The position numbers and the translations under genes were made by a program. Positions 24,730-34,130 of a DNA stretch of 64,000 bases are shown here, piece after piece. The stretch is from assembly GCA_964519385.1 (NCBI GenBank), contig CAZFLR010000002.1, positions 66,932 to 130,931 on the forward strand, in the 5' to 3' direction. This stretch comes from SVFI01 sp964519385 (GTDB lineage Bacteria; Bacillota; Clostridia; Lachnospirales; Lachnospiraceae). Below the pieces are notes generated by a model. That model did no database searches. It was given only the letters and a program-made list of their open reading frames with translations, and was not told the origin of the DNA. Position 1 is the stretch's first letter, and each line of letters opens with the position of its first letter.

Positions 24730-26333
24730 TTTTCTTCTTCCTTTTGTAATTTGGTTGCTATTTTCTCGGCAATCAGCATTCCGTCCATGGCCGCGGATGT
24801 GATTCCGCCGGCATAACCTGCGCCTTCCCCGCAGGGGTAAAGTCCAATGACAGAAGCCATTCCGTTTTCATCCCTCAATATCTTTACCGGCGAGGAGGTT
24901 CTGCTCTCAATGCCTGCAAGCAGCGCATCATCCTTATCAAATCCTTCGATGCTTCGTCCGAAGGATGCCATTCCCTCCATGAATGCCTGTTCCAGCTCCC
25001 CGGGTAAAATTCCCCTGAGATTTGCCCCCTCACAAATGCCTTTTACCCGTAGGGGAAGCTTGTCGCTCAGAGCCGAGCACCTTGAAGCCTTATAATCTCC
25101 ATAGGTCTGCACCGGAATTTTCCCGTTTGCCAGACGATAGGCGCGCCGTTCCAGTTCCCTTTGAAATTCTACACCACCAAGCGGTCCTTTGTCACTAAAA
25201 TCATTTGGCGTAACCGAAATAATAATCGCGCTGTTTGCCACACGGCTGTCCCGTGCGCGATAGCTCATTCCGTTAATCGCAAGCTGTCCCGGCTCGCTGG
25301 AAGCATTTACAACATAACCTCCCGGACACATACAAAAGGAGTAGACACCTCTTCCGCCCGAGGTCTTTGCCGTTATTTTATAAGATGCAGCACCGAGCTT
25401 TTCATAAATATCCTTCGTCTGTATTCCGTATTGTGACCTGTCAATCTCCGACTGGAAATGCTGAACCCTGTAGCCCACGGCAAATGCCTTGGGCTGCATG
25501 CTGACTTCTTTTTTTAACAGCATTTCAAAGGTATCCCTCGCACTGTGCCCGATTGCAAGTACAACCTCAGAAGTCTCAATTCTTTCTTTTTCGTTCACAA
25601 TAACCGCTGTCACTTTTTGATTTTTAATCTCAATATCTGTCACGCAGCTCTGAAAGCGAAACTCTCCGCCTTCCTTCTCAATCGCCTTTCGCAGATTACG
25701 GACCATATCCATAAGCAAATCCGTTCCTACATGTGGCTTTTGTTTGTATACAATATCCGCCGGAGCTCCCATCTTTGTAAAAAGCTCCAAAACCTCCCTG
25801 CATCTGCCTTTTTTATCTTTGATAAGCGTATTTAATTTTCCGTCAGAAAATGTACCTGCTCCGCCCTCACCAAACTGTACATTGGAATCCGGATTCAGAA
25901 TCCCCGTCTCCCAAAATTTTTCAACATCTTTTTTTCTCTCCTCCACGGTTTTCCCGCGCTCAAGAACGATGGGGGAAGCCCCTGCCTTTGCAAGATAATA
26001 CGCACACACCAGTCCTGCCGGACCGGCACCTATAATCACGGGGCGTTTTTTTACCCTGCCCTCCGGAATTTTCGGGAAGCTGTAGGAGACATCCGCCGCC
26101 TTCTGCACATCCCTGTTTTTACACTTTTTCAGGACGCGCGCTTCGTCTTTTACAAGAGCGTCCAGCGTCAGCGAATAGAAAAGCTCCGGCTTTTTTCTCG
26201 CGTCCAGCGATTCCTTCCGGATTCGGACACTGACAATCTCCTCCGGCTGTACACGTAGCATTGATGCTGCCTTGTTTCTGATTTCTGCCTCTGTATATTC
26301 AATTCCTACTTTGCACTGATTGATTCGTAACAT
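24726..26333 (-). CDS. FAD-dependent dehydrogenase, YhiN-unrelated long family (COG2509-like)
   Basis: 535-residue flavoprotein. A roughly 80-residue N-terminal domain (LRINQCKVGIEYTEAEIRN onward) precedes the dinucleotide fold VIIGAGPAGLVCAYYLAKAG. FGEGGAGTFSDGKL and the GGRGVYSFCMCPGGYVV segment are characteristic of the uncharacterised dehydrogenases grouped as COG2509. The C-terminus has the second FAD contact GLYPCGEGAGYAGGI. The substrate is unknown. The ATG at 26333 is supported by GGAG; the longer frame runs back into the neighbour. It overlaps the preceding BaiN-like gene by 28 bp and proB by 4 bp, so two flavoproteins and proB are translationally linked. Confidence 0.82.
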   Translation of the reverse strand: MLRINQCKVGIEYTEAEIRNKAASMLRVQPEEIVSVRIRKESLDARKKPELFYSLTLDALVKDEARVLKKCKNRDVQKAADVSYSFPKIPEGRVKKRPVIIGAGPAGLVCAYYLAKAGASPIVLERGKTVEERKKDVEKFWETGILNPDSNVQFGEGGAGTFSDGKLNTLIKDKKGRCREVLELFTKMGAPADIVYKQKPHVGTDLLMDMVRNLRKAIEKEGGEFRFQSCVTDIEIKNQKVTAVIVNEKERIETSEVVLAIGHSARDTFEMLLKKEVSMQPKAFAVGYRVQHFQSEIDRSQYGIQTKDIYEKLGAASYKITAKTSGGRGVYSFCMCPGGYVVNASSEPGQLAINGMSYRARDSRVANSAIIISVTPNDFSDKGPLGGVEFQRELERRAYRLANGKIPVQTYGDYKASRCSALSDKLPLRVKGICEGANLRGILPGELEQAFMEGMASFGRSIEGFDKDDALLAGIESRTSSPVKILRDENGMASVIGLYPCGEGAGYAGGITSAAMDGMLIAEKIATKLQKEEEK

Positions 26334-27559
26334 TTCACTTCTCCGTTTACACTGTGACATCCGGCAACATATCCGCTGCTGAATGCCCACTGTAAATTGT
26401 AACCTCCGCATCTGCCGTCAATATCCAGAATCTCTCCGGCAAAATACAGTCCGTCCGCAAGACGTGACATGAGGTTTTCATCCACCTGTGTCGTATCCAC
26501 TCCTCCCATGGTCGCCTGCGCGGCCTCAAAGCCGGGATGGGATGTTATTTCAAATTTGAACTTTTTCATGCAGGATATCAGTCTTTTACACATATCCTCA
26601 CTGCACTCTCTCATGCATGTTTCAAAACGAATACCCTCGCGGTGCAGCACGGCTCCGCAAACCTTTTTATGCAACATTCCGCAGATTGCCTCACTCACCG
26701 GAAAATCCGCATATATCTGTCTGATTTTTCTCAGGAATGCCTCGGCCTCACGTTCGGAATAACATGGTATAAAATCAACCAGTATTGTCACCTTTTTTCC
26801 TTTATCCAATGCACTGATTGCATCATGGGAAAGCTGAAACACCGGAATACCTGACAGGTTGTCCTTATTAAGCTGGAGTTCTCCTTCCTCCTCCCGGCAT
26901 TTCACACCGTCAATATAAAGTGAGAGTTCCGCATTTACGCGCACACCTGCCATTTCCTTTAACAGAGGCTCCCTGCTCTTTAAATACGTCAAAACAGGCA
27001 GCGGTTTAAAAATTTTATGACCGAATGCACGTGCAAGCTTATATCCGCTTCCGTCTGAGCCTGTCCCCGGAGCCGCATTTCCTCCGCATGCGAGAATCAG
27101 TTTGTCAAAGCGTTCATTTCCTTTATCCGTCTTAACCACAAAACCGCCTGCATCCCTGCGACGTATCTCTTTTATGTATGTTTCGGTTTTTATAATAACT
27201 CCAAGACTTTCAAGCTTATATCGAAGTATATTCTGCACCGTGGATGCCTGTCCCGTATACGGATAAAAATAACCGTCTCTCTTTGAAACAGAAAGCATTC
27301 CGCAGTCTTCAAAAAATTGGACCGTTGCAGCCGTGCCGAATACGGCCAGCACCGGTTCCACAAAAGAAGGATGATTGCCGTTATAATCATCCTTCGACAG
27401 CTTCTGATTCGTAAAATTACACTTTCCGTTGCCGGTTGATAAAAGCTTTTTACCGACTCTTCCCGTATGCTCGATAATCGTAACCTCTGCGCCATAGCCC
27501 GCAGCCGTGATTGCAGCCATCATTCCCGATGCTCCGCCGCCTACAACTCCAATCCGCAT
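26306..27559 (-). CDS. BaiN/HI0933-family NAD(P)/FAD-dependent oxidoreductase
   Basis: 417-residue flavoprotein of the HI0933/BaiN/YhiN family. FAD-binding GGGASGMMAAITAA opens the protein, STGNGKCNFTN follows (diagnostic for the family), and GGVDTTQVDENLMSR and AGEILDIDGRCGGYNLQWAFSSG make the C-terminal FAD and domain-closing signature. One family member (BaiN) was reported in bile-acid 7-dehydroxylation and another as an aminoacetone oxidase; the role here cannot be assigned. It overlaps the next flavoprotein gene by 28 bp. Confidence 0.9.
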   Translation of the reverse strand: MRIGVVGGGASGMMAAITAAGYGAEVTIIEHTGRVGKKLLSTGNGKCNFTNQKLSKDDYNGNHPSFVEPVLAVFGTAATVQFFEDCGMLSVSKRDGYFYPYTGQASTVQNILRYKLESLGVIIKTETYIKEIRRRDAGGFVVKTDKGNERFDKLILACGGNAAPGTGSDGSGYKLARAFGHKIFKPLPVLTYLKSREPLLKEMAGVRVNAELSLYIDGVKCREEEGELQLNKDNLSGIPVFQLSHDAISALDKGKKVTILVDFIPCYSEREAEAFLRKIRQIYADFPVSEAICGMLHKKVCGAVLHREGIRFETCMRECSEDMCKRLISCMKKFKFEITSHPGFEAAQATMGGVDTTQVDENLMSRLADGLYFAGEILDIDGRCGGYNLQWAFSSGYVAGCHSVNGEVKCYESISAK

Positions 27560-27583
27560 TCTAAATCCTTTCTGTATCCGTTA

Positions 27584-28276
27584 TCAACTGGAATACGATT
27601 CCAGCAAATGGTACAATTCCTGTTCGGAATATACATATTTTCCTTCCATTATTTCCTGCTGAACGCCTTCCGGCAAATCAAAGACGGAAATATCCGTGTA
27701 TAAAATCACATGTCTTCTGTCACCGTCATATACCGTCAAAAGTCCGTCCTGCGCAAGAATACAACCATAACAGATTCCGTTTCCGGACACTGTCTGCGTT
27801 TCTTCCTCCAAAAAGAACAACTGCTCCGGCTGTTTAATCTCCGTCTCATTACCGGTATTCTCCGCTTTGCTTTCCACACGTCTGCGCACCCTGATTTCTT
27901 CCTGCGAAAAAGAAATCAGCTCCATGGAACGGAAGCCGTCCTCCAGATCTTCCAGAGACGCACTCAGATTATAGTTATCCATCCACTCCACAAGCTGTGC
28001 TCGGTTCATGCCGATAAATGATGCCGGGAGCTGCTGCTGATATACATCCTGTCTGCCTGTCGTAAGGTCATACTCCGATATGGTATATAGCGTGTCACAG
28101 GTCACACACTCACCCGTCACCGCAGTTTCGGACATTTCCTCCGTTGTGACAATCTGCTCTGTCACATTCTCGTTCTTCACCAGATAATCCTTCATGAGAA
28201 GCTCACTCCCCCGGATCAGAATATAACCGGCAAACAATATATTTAAAATAATACTGATACGATACACAATTTTCAT
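27584..28276 (-). CDS. BofC C-terminal domain-like membrane-anchored protein
   Basis: 230-residue protein with an N-terminal membrane segment (about 5-25) and an extracytoplasmic remainder. Residues from about 84 on follow the BofC pattern: GMNRAQLVEWMDNYNLSASL, a strand-rich middle with CYGCILAQDGLLTVYDG, then ISVFDLPEGVQQEI and a closing EQELYHLLESYSS. BofC acts in the sigma-K checkpoint of Bacillus sporulation by limiting SpoIVB. The first BofC domain is missing, and whether the checkpoint exists in this organism is unknown. Ribosome site GGGGAG. I infer a sporulation or signalling role from the domain only. Confidence 0.6.
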   Translation of the reverse strand: MKIVYRISIILNILFAGYILIRGSELLMKDYLVKNENVTEQIVTTEEMSETAVTGECVTCDTLYTISEYDLTTGRQDVYQQQLPASFIGMNRAQLVEWMDNYNLSASLEDLEDGFRSMELISFSQEEIRVRRRVESKAENTGNETEIKQPEQLFFLEEETQTVSGNGICYGCILAQDGLLTVYDGDRRHVILYTDISVFDLPEGVQQEIMEGKYVYSEQELYHLLESYSS

Positions 28277-28328
28277 AAGCTCTCCCCTATGACATTATTC
28301 TTGTATCAGTATTTCCGTATTTTTTATT

Positions 28329-29954
28329 TTAATACCTTCCCATCAGCTTTGCAAAAGCCACCGGAATACCGTTCGCCGGAACCCCGCTCCATTCATGCGG
28401 TTCAAAAACACGCAGTAATACGATTGCAACAGCATAAATCGCATAGAGCAGGACCGCACATACGACCAGTAATATCCACACCGGAATTTTACCGCTAAAA
28501 AGTAAAAACAGTCCGAAAGAAACCGCTGCGGAAATCACGGCTGCGGCAAAAGGCATTACAACACTTCCCACAAGTTTGTTATATATCCGGATTTTTTTGA
28601 AAATCACAAAACAGATGAGAAGCAGGTAGAAAAGACATGCAAGCAGATATGCGCACGCTGCACCTTTCTCTGCCCCCTGTCCGCTCTTATCCAGAATTAT
28701 GATAAATACAATTCCGAACACACCGAGCAGCGCAGCATATATATTTCTGAGATAGGGTTTTACTAAAACCGCCAGCATCTGCCTGAAGAAAATGCTGTAA
28801 AACAGTAGTACCGCTACCAGCGCGCCGATACGGATAAGTGATACCAGCTCCGCACTCTCTGTATCAAAAAACGCTGTTCCCACAAGCGGCGCAAGTGCAA
28901 AAACCGCACAGGCATAAGGCAACAGACTGTACGAGAGAAGCTTGAGGAAAAATGCTGTTTTTTCCTTTGCATGATGAAAGTCTGCCTGCTTCATGATAGG
29001 CGCGAGCTGTCTGGTAAATACAGTTCCTATCTGCATTGCCAGAAGTCCTGCCGGAAGAACCGGAATCACGACCCCCGCGTATAACATTCCGGCACCGTTT
29101 TGCATTTTATCCGGCATATGACTGTAGAAGATTAGCAACACTATTGCAAGCAATACACCGATATTTCCGGCCAGAGCGGTTTTAATATAGTTTCCGAAAA
29201 AATTCCATAAAATATCCTGTGTCGAATCCGTTTTCCGACTTTCCTCTCCACGCATCCGCACCTTTATATCTTTTCCGAAAACCGTCTTGACGAAGAACAG
29301 AAACAGAAAACCTGCAAGTCCTCCCACAGCCAGTCCCAAGGCTCCGCTGCATACGGCGTATGCATATGCATAATCGTCACAGCGCATAAGTGCTGCAACC
29401 TTGCGTCCGTATTGTGCAAACACCGGCTGAAACAGGATGGTAAACAAAAGCCCTGTTGCATGCGTCAGCACATCCGAAACAATTCCCGGCATCGGATTTG
29501 AGAGACCTTCCACATACCCCTTCAATACAAACGAAGGAATTCTGAATAAAATCGCCACTGCCATAAGCTTAAGTAAAAGGCTGCACAGCTTTGTTCCAAA
29601 CAACAGCATGCTGATTTCTGTTGAAAAGAAAATGATAACGACGGCAACGATTCCCGCAAGAGCAGTCATCAGTCCCGAAATCACCCGGTAAACCTTCACT
29701 GCATTTCTATAACTTCCATGATTTACCTGAAAATATACCATTCGCTTTAAAATCGGCACGACTGCCATTCCCAGGAAAATATCCATTATCAGAAACACTG
29801 CATCTGCACCGACATAATAGGTCATTCCCTGCATTCCCGTTTTATATGACATATAAATTATTTTTACAAGAAACATCAGTAACATACACCATGCTGCACT
29901 GTATCTTATACCGCCCTGTTTCATATAATTTGATCTTCTGTTTTTCTCACTCAT
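28329..29954 (-). CDS. Polysaccharide biosynthesis/flippase-like MOP-superfamily membrane protein (SpoVB/MurJ-like)
   Basis: 541-residue multi-pass protein with about 13-14 hydrophobic helices, fitting the MOP exporter superfamily (SpoVB, MurJ, polysaccharide flippases). The N-terminal GTDA-type arrangement is degenerate; GYVEGLSNPMPGIVSDVLTHATG matches the SpoVB/MurJ helix region with its N-P-M pattern. Such proteins move lipid-linked sugar or peptidoglycan precursors across the membrane. The ATG at 29954 follows GAGG by 5 bases, better than the GTG at 29969. It lies between ybeY (18 bp) and the BofC-like gene (52 bp). The substrate is not predictable. Confidence 0.75.
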   Translation of the reverse strand: MSEKNRRSNYMKQGGIRYSAAWCMLLMFLVKIIYMSYKTGMQGMTYYVGADAVFLIMDIFLGMAVVPILKRMVYFQVNHGSYRNAVKVYRVISGLMTALAGIVAVVIIFFSTEISMLLFGTKLCSLLLKLMAVAILFRIPSFVLKGYVEGLSNPMPGIVSDVLTHATGLLFTILFQPVFAQYGRKVAALMRCDDYAYAYAVCSGALGLAVGGLAGFLFLFFVKTVFGKDIKVRMRGEESRKTDSTQDILWNFFGNYIKTALAGNIGVLLAIVLLIFYSHMPDKMQNGAGMLYAGVVIPVLPAGLLAMQIGTVFTRQLAPIMKQADFHHAKEKTAFFLKLLSYSLLPYACAVFALAPLVGTAFFDTESAELVSLIRIGALVAVLLFYSIFFRQMLAVLVKPYLRNIYAALLGVFGIVFIIILDKSGQGAEKGAACAYLLACLFYLLLICFVIFKKIRIYNKLVGSVVMPFAAAVISAAVSFGLFLLFSGKIPVWILLVVCAVLLYAIYAVAIVLLRVFEPHEWSGVPANGIPVAFAKLMGRY

Positions 29955-29972
29955 AAAAACCTCTGTCACCTT

Positions 29973-30470
29973 TTATCTTACGATTCCCATAGCCTGTAAA
30001 ATTTTTTCCTGTTTACCGAACATAACAGCTTCTTCCTCCGGTTCCATGTGGTCATATCCGAGAAGATGAAGCATACTGTGTGTCAGCAAAAAAGCATATT
30101 CTCTCAGAAGCGTGTGTCCAAACTCCCCCGCCTGGGATACTACCCTGTCAACATTCAGAATAATATCTCCGAGCATCAGCTCCTGCGAATCCGGATTCAG
30201 ATAACAGCTTAAGGCATTCTCCACAAGCGAAAAATCAGACGGCTTTTCATAATCCACGGCCGGAAATGACAACACATCCGTCTCTCTGTCGATTTCCCTG
30301 TATTCTCTGTTATAACCCCTTATTCCTTCCGCATCCGTCAGAAGCAAATTGATTTCCGCTTCATACGGACAGCCCTCGCTCTCGAGCACCTCCCTGGCTA
30401 CCTTTTCAAATAACTCCTCGGGAGAAAATGGAAATTCATAGTCCTTTTCTTTCTCAACGTAAAAAGTCAT
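29973..30470 (-). CDS. ybeY: YbeY endoribonuclease (16S rRNA maturation)
   Basis: 165-residue single-domain metallo-endonuclease needed for 16S rRNA 3'-end maturation and ribosome quality control. The zinc motif HSMLHLLGYDH is present (H-x3-H-x5-H), preceded by TDVLSFP and GDIILNVDRV. The ATG overlaps the 3' end of the HD-domain gene by 17 bp with GGAGGAG upstream. This is the expected neighbour in the phoH-pgpH-ybeY order of Firmicutes. Confidence 0.95.
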   Translation of the reverse strand: MTFYVEKEKDYEFPFSPEELFEKVAREVLESEGCPYEAEINLLLTDAEGIRGYNREYREIDRETDVLSFPAVDYEKPSDFSLVENALSCYLNPDSQELMLGDIILNVDRVVSQAGEFGHTLLREYAFLLTHSMLHLLGYDHMEPEEEAVMFGKQEKILQAMGIVR

Positions 30471-31683
30471 AATATAACGTCTCCTCCGTAAACATCGTGC
30501 GGATTTGTCTCATCTGCTCCATTGTCAGATTACAATGGTCCAAGATTCCGCTGTCTGTCTGCTTCTTAAAAACAACAGAAACAATCTGTTCATAATCCAG
30601 CTTCGCATTTTTATCCTTTTCAAATAAAAACATCACTGAAGACACCATGGCATCTGCCAGAATTACAATCGCTGCCTCCTGTGAGCGAAGCACCGTATTC
30701 TTTCCCCCGTATTCCTTCAGAAGCCGGACAAGCTCTGGCGGAAAATCATATTCCTTTGCAATCTCAAGTGCATTTTTCAGATTGTTATTTCCGCGCATCT
30801 TTCCTATCTTGTGATAATACCCCCCGGCCTTTGCCAGCATTTCATCCGCCCCGATTCTTCTCGCCAGCTTTTCACTGAAATAAGCTGTGTGAACCGCATG
30901 ATAATATGCTCTCGAGGAGGTTTTCTTTAATTCCGTCAAAAGTACATACTCCGGATCATTAATCTCCTGATACTTGTCCCTGTTTTTATGTAAAATATGA
31001 TAACTGACATACTTGAGCGTAAACGTCACAAGCAGAAAGCTGACAAACACATTGATCGCCGCATAAAGAAACGCATCAAAATGCAGGCTTCCGCATTCCG
31101 TATATTCCATCGTGAGAAGAATCACATATGTGAGCGCGAGTCCCGAAAAAAGAGGAACCCCGAACAAAAACTCAACATCAAGGTATGAAAACAGCATGAT
31201 TCCAATCAACCCTATGCATGCATATGCAAAAAACACAGATGGTTCCGCATCCGTAAGCATGACCTGAAAATACAGAAGCAACATAAATGCACAGACTCCG
31301 GTCTGAAGTCCCGAGAAAAGCACCAGCACAACAGCAAGCGGCAAAAACAGCCACAATTTATCCGGCAAAAAGCTGTTCAGCACAGCAAGAAGAAGTCCTG
31401 CGAAATATACCAGAAAAAACCGCCCCTGATGCTCTGCATTATTGTAGAAAAATCCTTTTTTGCAAAATGCCGTGAGCAGAACAAACATAAAGACCACCGA
31501 AAGCATCAAAAGCCTTATCTCATTTGCAACAAACTGCTCTCCCGTCTGATTTCTCATAAAACAATATATAAAATAAATCAGGGCAGGAAACACTGCCGAC
31601 AAAACCGAAACCGCAACACTCTTAGCGTTTATGGTTTTTCTGATATCTGCCCTTGTCTCTGTTTTTTGTTTCTTTTCTTTCAT
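30454..31683 (-). CDS. PgpH-like 7TM protein with degenerate HD domain
   Basis: 409-residue protein in the exact syntenic place of PgpH, the membrane c-di-AMP phosphodiesterase (phoH-pgpH-ybeY). Residues about 22-230 hold 7-8 membrane helices; a cytoplasmic HD-like domain follows. The large extracellular domain of PgpH (usual length about 700) is missing. The HD motif YYHDIGK is YYHKIGK (H291, K292), the internal segment with another metal-binding His is deleted, and the HH pair is replaced by EYGG (324-327). Only H262, H291 and D344 of the ligand set remain. The C-terminal helices (DSGILDHCNLTMEQM) stay close to the family. Phosphodiesterase activity is therefore unlikely; a binding or regulatory role is inferred. 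Confidence 0.8.
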   Translation of the reverse strand: MKEKKQKTETRADIRKTINAKSVAVSVLSAVFPALIYFIYCFMRNQTGEQFVANEIRLLMLSVVFMFVLLTAFCKKGFFYNNAEHQGRFFLVYFAGLLLAVLNSFLPDKLWLFLPLAVVLVLFSGLQTGVCAFMLLLYFQVMLTDAEPSVFFAYACIGLIGIMLFSYLDVEFLFGVPLFSGLALTYVILLTMEYTECGSLHFDAFLYAAINVFVSFLLVTFTLKYVSYHILHKNRDKYQEINDPEYVLLTELKKTSSRAYYHAVHTAYFSEKLARRIGADEMLAKAGGYYHKIGKMRGNNNLKNALEIAKEYDFPPELVRLLKEYGGKNTVLRSQEAAIVILADAMVSSVMFLFEKDKNAKLDYEQIVSVVFKKQTDSGILDHCNLTMEQMRQIRTMFTEETLYYDFLR

Positions 31684-32626
31684 ATTCCTCGTATGCCTTT
31701 ACAATTTTTTGTACAAGCGGATGGCGTACCACATCCTTGCTTGTAAGCTTACAAAATGCAATTTCATCCACTCTCGAAAGCACCTTCACCGCTATGTCAA
31801 GTCCGCTCCTTGTTCCCGCCGAAAGGTCTTTCTGCGAGGCATCTCCCGTAATTACCACCTTAGAGCCAAAACCGATACGCGTCAAAAACATCTTCATCTG
31901 TGCCTCGGTCGTATTCTGTGCTTCGTCCAGAATAATATATGCATTATCAAGCGTGCGTCCTCTCATATAAGCCAGAGGAGCCACTTCAATCAGTCCCTTT
32001 TCCATGTTCTTCTGAAAGCTTTCCGCTCCCATAATCTGATACAGGGCATCATACAGCGGTCGCAGATAAGGATCCACCTTACTCTGAAGGTCTCCCGGAA
32101 GAAAGCCGAGTTTTTCCCCCGCTTCAATGGCAGGTCTCGTCAGGATAATCCGCTCTACCTCATTGTTCTTAAATGCCGTGATTGCCATCGCCATCGCAAG
32201 ATATGTTTTTCCGGTTCCCGCAGGACCAAGTCCAAACACAATCATATGATTTCTCATCGCATCCACATATTTCTTCTGTCCGAGAGTTTTGGGCTTAATC
32301 GGTTTTCCTGCCACCGTATGACATATGCATGTCCCGTCCATAGAATCAAAATCAAGTTCTTCCCCCTCCTCTGCTAGCTCCAGTGCATAATTCACTCTCT
32401 GCTCCTCCAGCAAAGAACCGTTTCCGGCAGAATGGGCAAGTGAGCGTATCAGTTTTTCCGCCTTTTCCACTGCCTCCTTCTCTCCCCTGATGCGAAGTGC
32501 ACCGTCTCTGTCCGACACAATAACCTGTAATTCCTTCTCTATCTTCGATATATGAGAATCATATTGTCCGAAAATACTTTGCATGACCTCCATATCAAGC
32601 TCAAGCTGTGCAACAAATTCACTCAA
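31622..32626 (-). CDS. phoH: PhoH family ATPase
   Basis: 334-residue PhoH protein: an N-terminal KH-like region (about 30-75), then the P-loop ATPase with GPAGTGKTYLAMAMA, RPAIEAGEKLGFLPGDL, Walker B YIILDEAQNTTEAQMKMFLTR and VVITGDASQKDL. Members are RNA-associated ATPases, with a link to YbeY in rRNA maturation. The proposed start is TTG at 32626, nine bases after GGGAG and overlapping the yqfD stop by 8 bp; the longer frame inside yqfD is not supported. Its C-terminus is unusually basic and overlaps the HD gene. Confidence 0.95.
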   Translation of the reverse strand: MSEFVAQLELDMEVMQSIFGQYDSHISKIEKELQVIVSDRDGALRIRGEKEAVEKAEKLIRSLAHSAGNGSLLEEQRVNYALELAEEGEELDFDSMDGTCICHTVAGKPIKPKTLGQKKYVDAMRNHMIVFGLGPAGTGKTYLAMAMAITAFKNNEVERIILTRPAIEAGEKLGFLPGDLQSKVDPYLRPLYDALYQIMGAESFQKNMEKGLIEVAPLAYMRGRTLDNAYIILDEAQNTTEAQMKMFLTRIGFGSKVVITGDASQKDLSAGTRSGLDIAVKVLSRVDEIAFCKLTSKDVVRHPLVQKIVKAYEEYERKETKNRDKGRYQKNHKR

Positions 32627-33839
32627 TTTGAATATCTCCCGTTTGTTTAATTTCCGTGATTGCCTGAGGCTCACCGTCAGACATTTCCACAAGAATGAAG
32701 CCCTCTGCGCGCAGAGCCCGCCCATTCTTTTCTATTTTAACATTTTTTTCTACTATTTGAACCCCTTTTTGCTGTAAAGTTTTGCAAAATTTTTCAAATT
32801 CATAAGAAAGAAGTGCTCTGCCCTCCGATTCGGTGTATGCAAACTTTTCCTGCCTGTATTCTTTATATATGATTTTTCCGTAATACAGCGGAAGATAAAA
32901 ATCACTCATAAGCCTTGCCTGCTTTAAATCTGTCACTATATCGTACATCTCATATCTCGGAATTCTTGCTGTCGAAAAGCTGTTTTTATGCATGCGGAAA
33001 TAATATGCCGTCTTTTCCTCTCCGGTATACACTTTTTTATCATAATCGAGGGAAAGTTCCTTTTTGTACGACAGACTTGTTTCCAGCCTTATATCCGCAT
33101 CGGCACTGACGTACATATACTCCCTCAGGGTTTCGTCATCATTATAAATCGGCACTTCCCCGGCTACAAGCATATCGCCCTTTTTCACCTCATCCCCTAT
33201 GGCGACCTTCGGAATTCCGCTCCGCGTGATAATGGATGCCACCCTTCCGTCCACGGTTGCATACAAATTACACGGTCCTTCGTCCACTTTACTCACAAGG
33301 ACAGTCTGCTCATTTTCCTTTACATCCACAAAAAGTCTGGTTCCTTCAAGCCTTAGAGATGTCCATATAATGAACGGATATTCGTCACGAAGCTTTTTTT
33401 CCACCGCATCAATATCAATATTTTTCTTATAACAGCCGTAGAAAACTCCGTTATCCTGTAAAAAAGAAAGCAGCATTTCATTTGTGAGCCTTCCTTCGTT
33501 TAACAGCCGGATGTCCCACAGAAAAAGCGACACCGCATACAGCCCCGCCATACATAAAATACTGCAAAAAATAAACACTTTTCTTTTTTTCCATTTTTTC
33601 ATACGAAAAGGCAGTCCCTTTTTTTCAATCAGGACTACCTTTGTTTTTGTTTTCTTTACAATGGGCTTGAGGCGGAAAAAGTCCGCGACCGACAGATTCA
33701 TTTCATACTCGTATCCGGCAGAAACAATATCCCAAAGTGCTATATCATGCACGGAGCATAAATTCAAAAATCTCTGCGGAGCCGGACCATCCACACGGAT
33801 TCTGACATAGCCGTGCAACAAACGAATCATGTTAATCAT
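32619..33839 (-). CDS. yqfD: YqfD sporulation-associated membrane protein
   Basis: 406-residue YqfD (SpoIV-associated) protein, required for efficient sporulation in B. subtilis and expressed in the mother cell there. The N-terminal GYVRIRVDGPAPQRFLNLC is diagnostic, one or two membrane segments lie around residues 85-110, and the rest is an extracytoplasmic part with the EGDEVKKGDMLVAG-type segment (AIGDEVKKGDMLVAGEV). Ribosome site AAGGAG with good spacing. Pairs with yqfC 9 bp upstream and with phoH downstream, the standard Firmicute order, and supports a spore-forming host. Confidence 0.93.
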   Translation of the reverse strand: MINMIRLLHGYVRIRVDGPAPQRFLNLCSVHDIALWDIVSAGYEYEMNLSVADFFRLKPIVKKTKTKVVLIEKKGLPFRMKKWKKRKVFIFCSILCMAGLYAVSLFLWDIRLLNEGRLTNEMLLSFLQDNGVFYGCYKKNIDIDAVEKKLRDEYPFIIWTSLRLEGTRLFVDVKENEQTVLVSKVDEGPCNLYATVDGRVASIITRSGIPKVAIGDEVKKGDMLVAGEVPIYNDDETLREYMYVSADADIRLETSLSYKKELSLDYDKKVYTGEEKTAYYFRMHKNSFSTARIPRYEMYDIVTDLKQARLMSDFYLPLYYGKIIYKEYRQEKFAYTESEGRALLSYEFEKFCKTLQQKGVQIVEKNVKIEKNGRALRAEGFILVEMSDGEPQAITEIKQTGDIQIE

Positions 33840-33848
33840 ATTATCTCC

Positions 33849-34130
33849 TTACAAAAATAATATCTGCGAAAGAATCCCTTCGATTTTCATCTCATCATTC
33901 GTATAATAATCCACCTTCAGATTTTTTCCCACAATCTGAACCCTGCACCTTCCGGTCGCAATCGTGACAACCTCGGAGGTACATTCCAGAATTCCTTTAT
34001 AATTTTCAATAAACACTTCCTCACGTCCCGTCAGTCCGATGAGGGCTTCCCCCTTCGACAAATCTTTCGGAAGCTTTAAAGTGTCACTGATATGATTTTT
34101 TGCCTCGTCAAATAATTTCATTTTCCTCAT
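33849..34130 (-). CDS. yqfC: YqfC/YabP-family sporulation protein
   Basis: 93-residue YabP/YqfC protein. The pattern KLPKDLSKGEALIGLTGRE, then VFIENYKGILECTSEVV and a short beta-rich end, is the family signature. In Bacillus yqfC is in the sigma-E regulon and affects spore formation. No good ribosome site precedes the ATG at 34130, and GAGG is too close to the ATG at 34121, so the start is uncertain. It starts 28 bp after nth. Confidence 0.87.
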   Translation of the reverse strand: MRKMKLFDEAKNHISDTLKLPKDLSKGEALIGLTGREEVFIENYKGILECTSEVVTIATGRCRVQIVGKNLKVDYYTNDEMKIEGILSQILFL

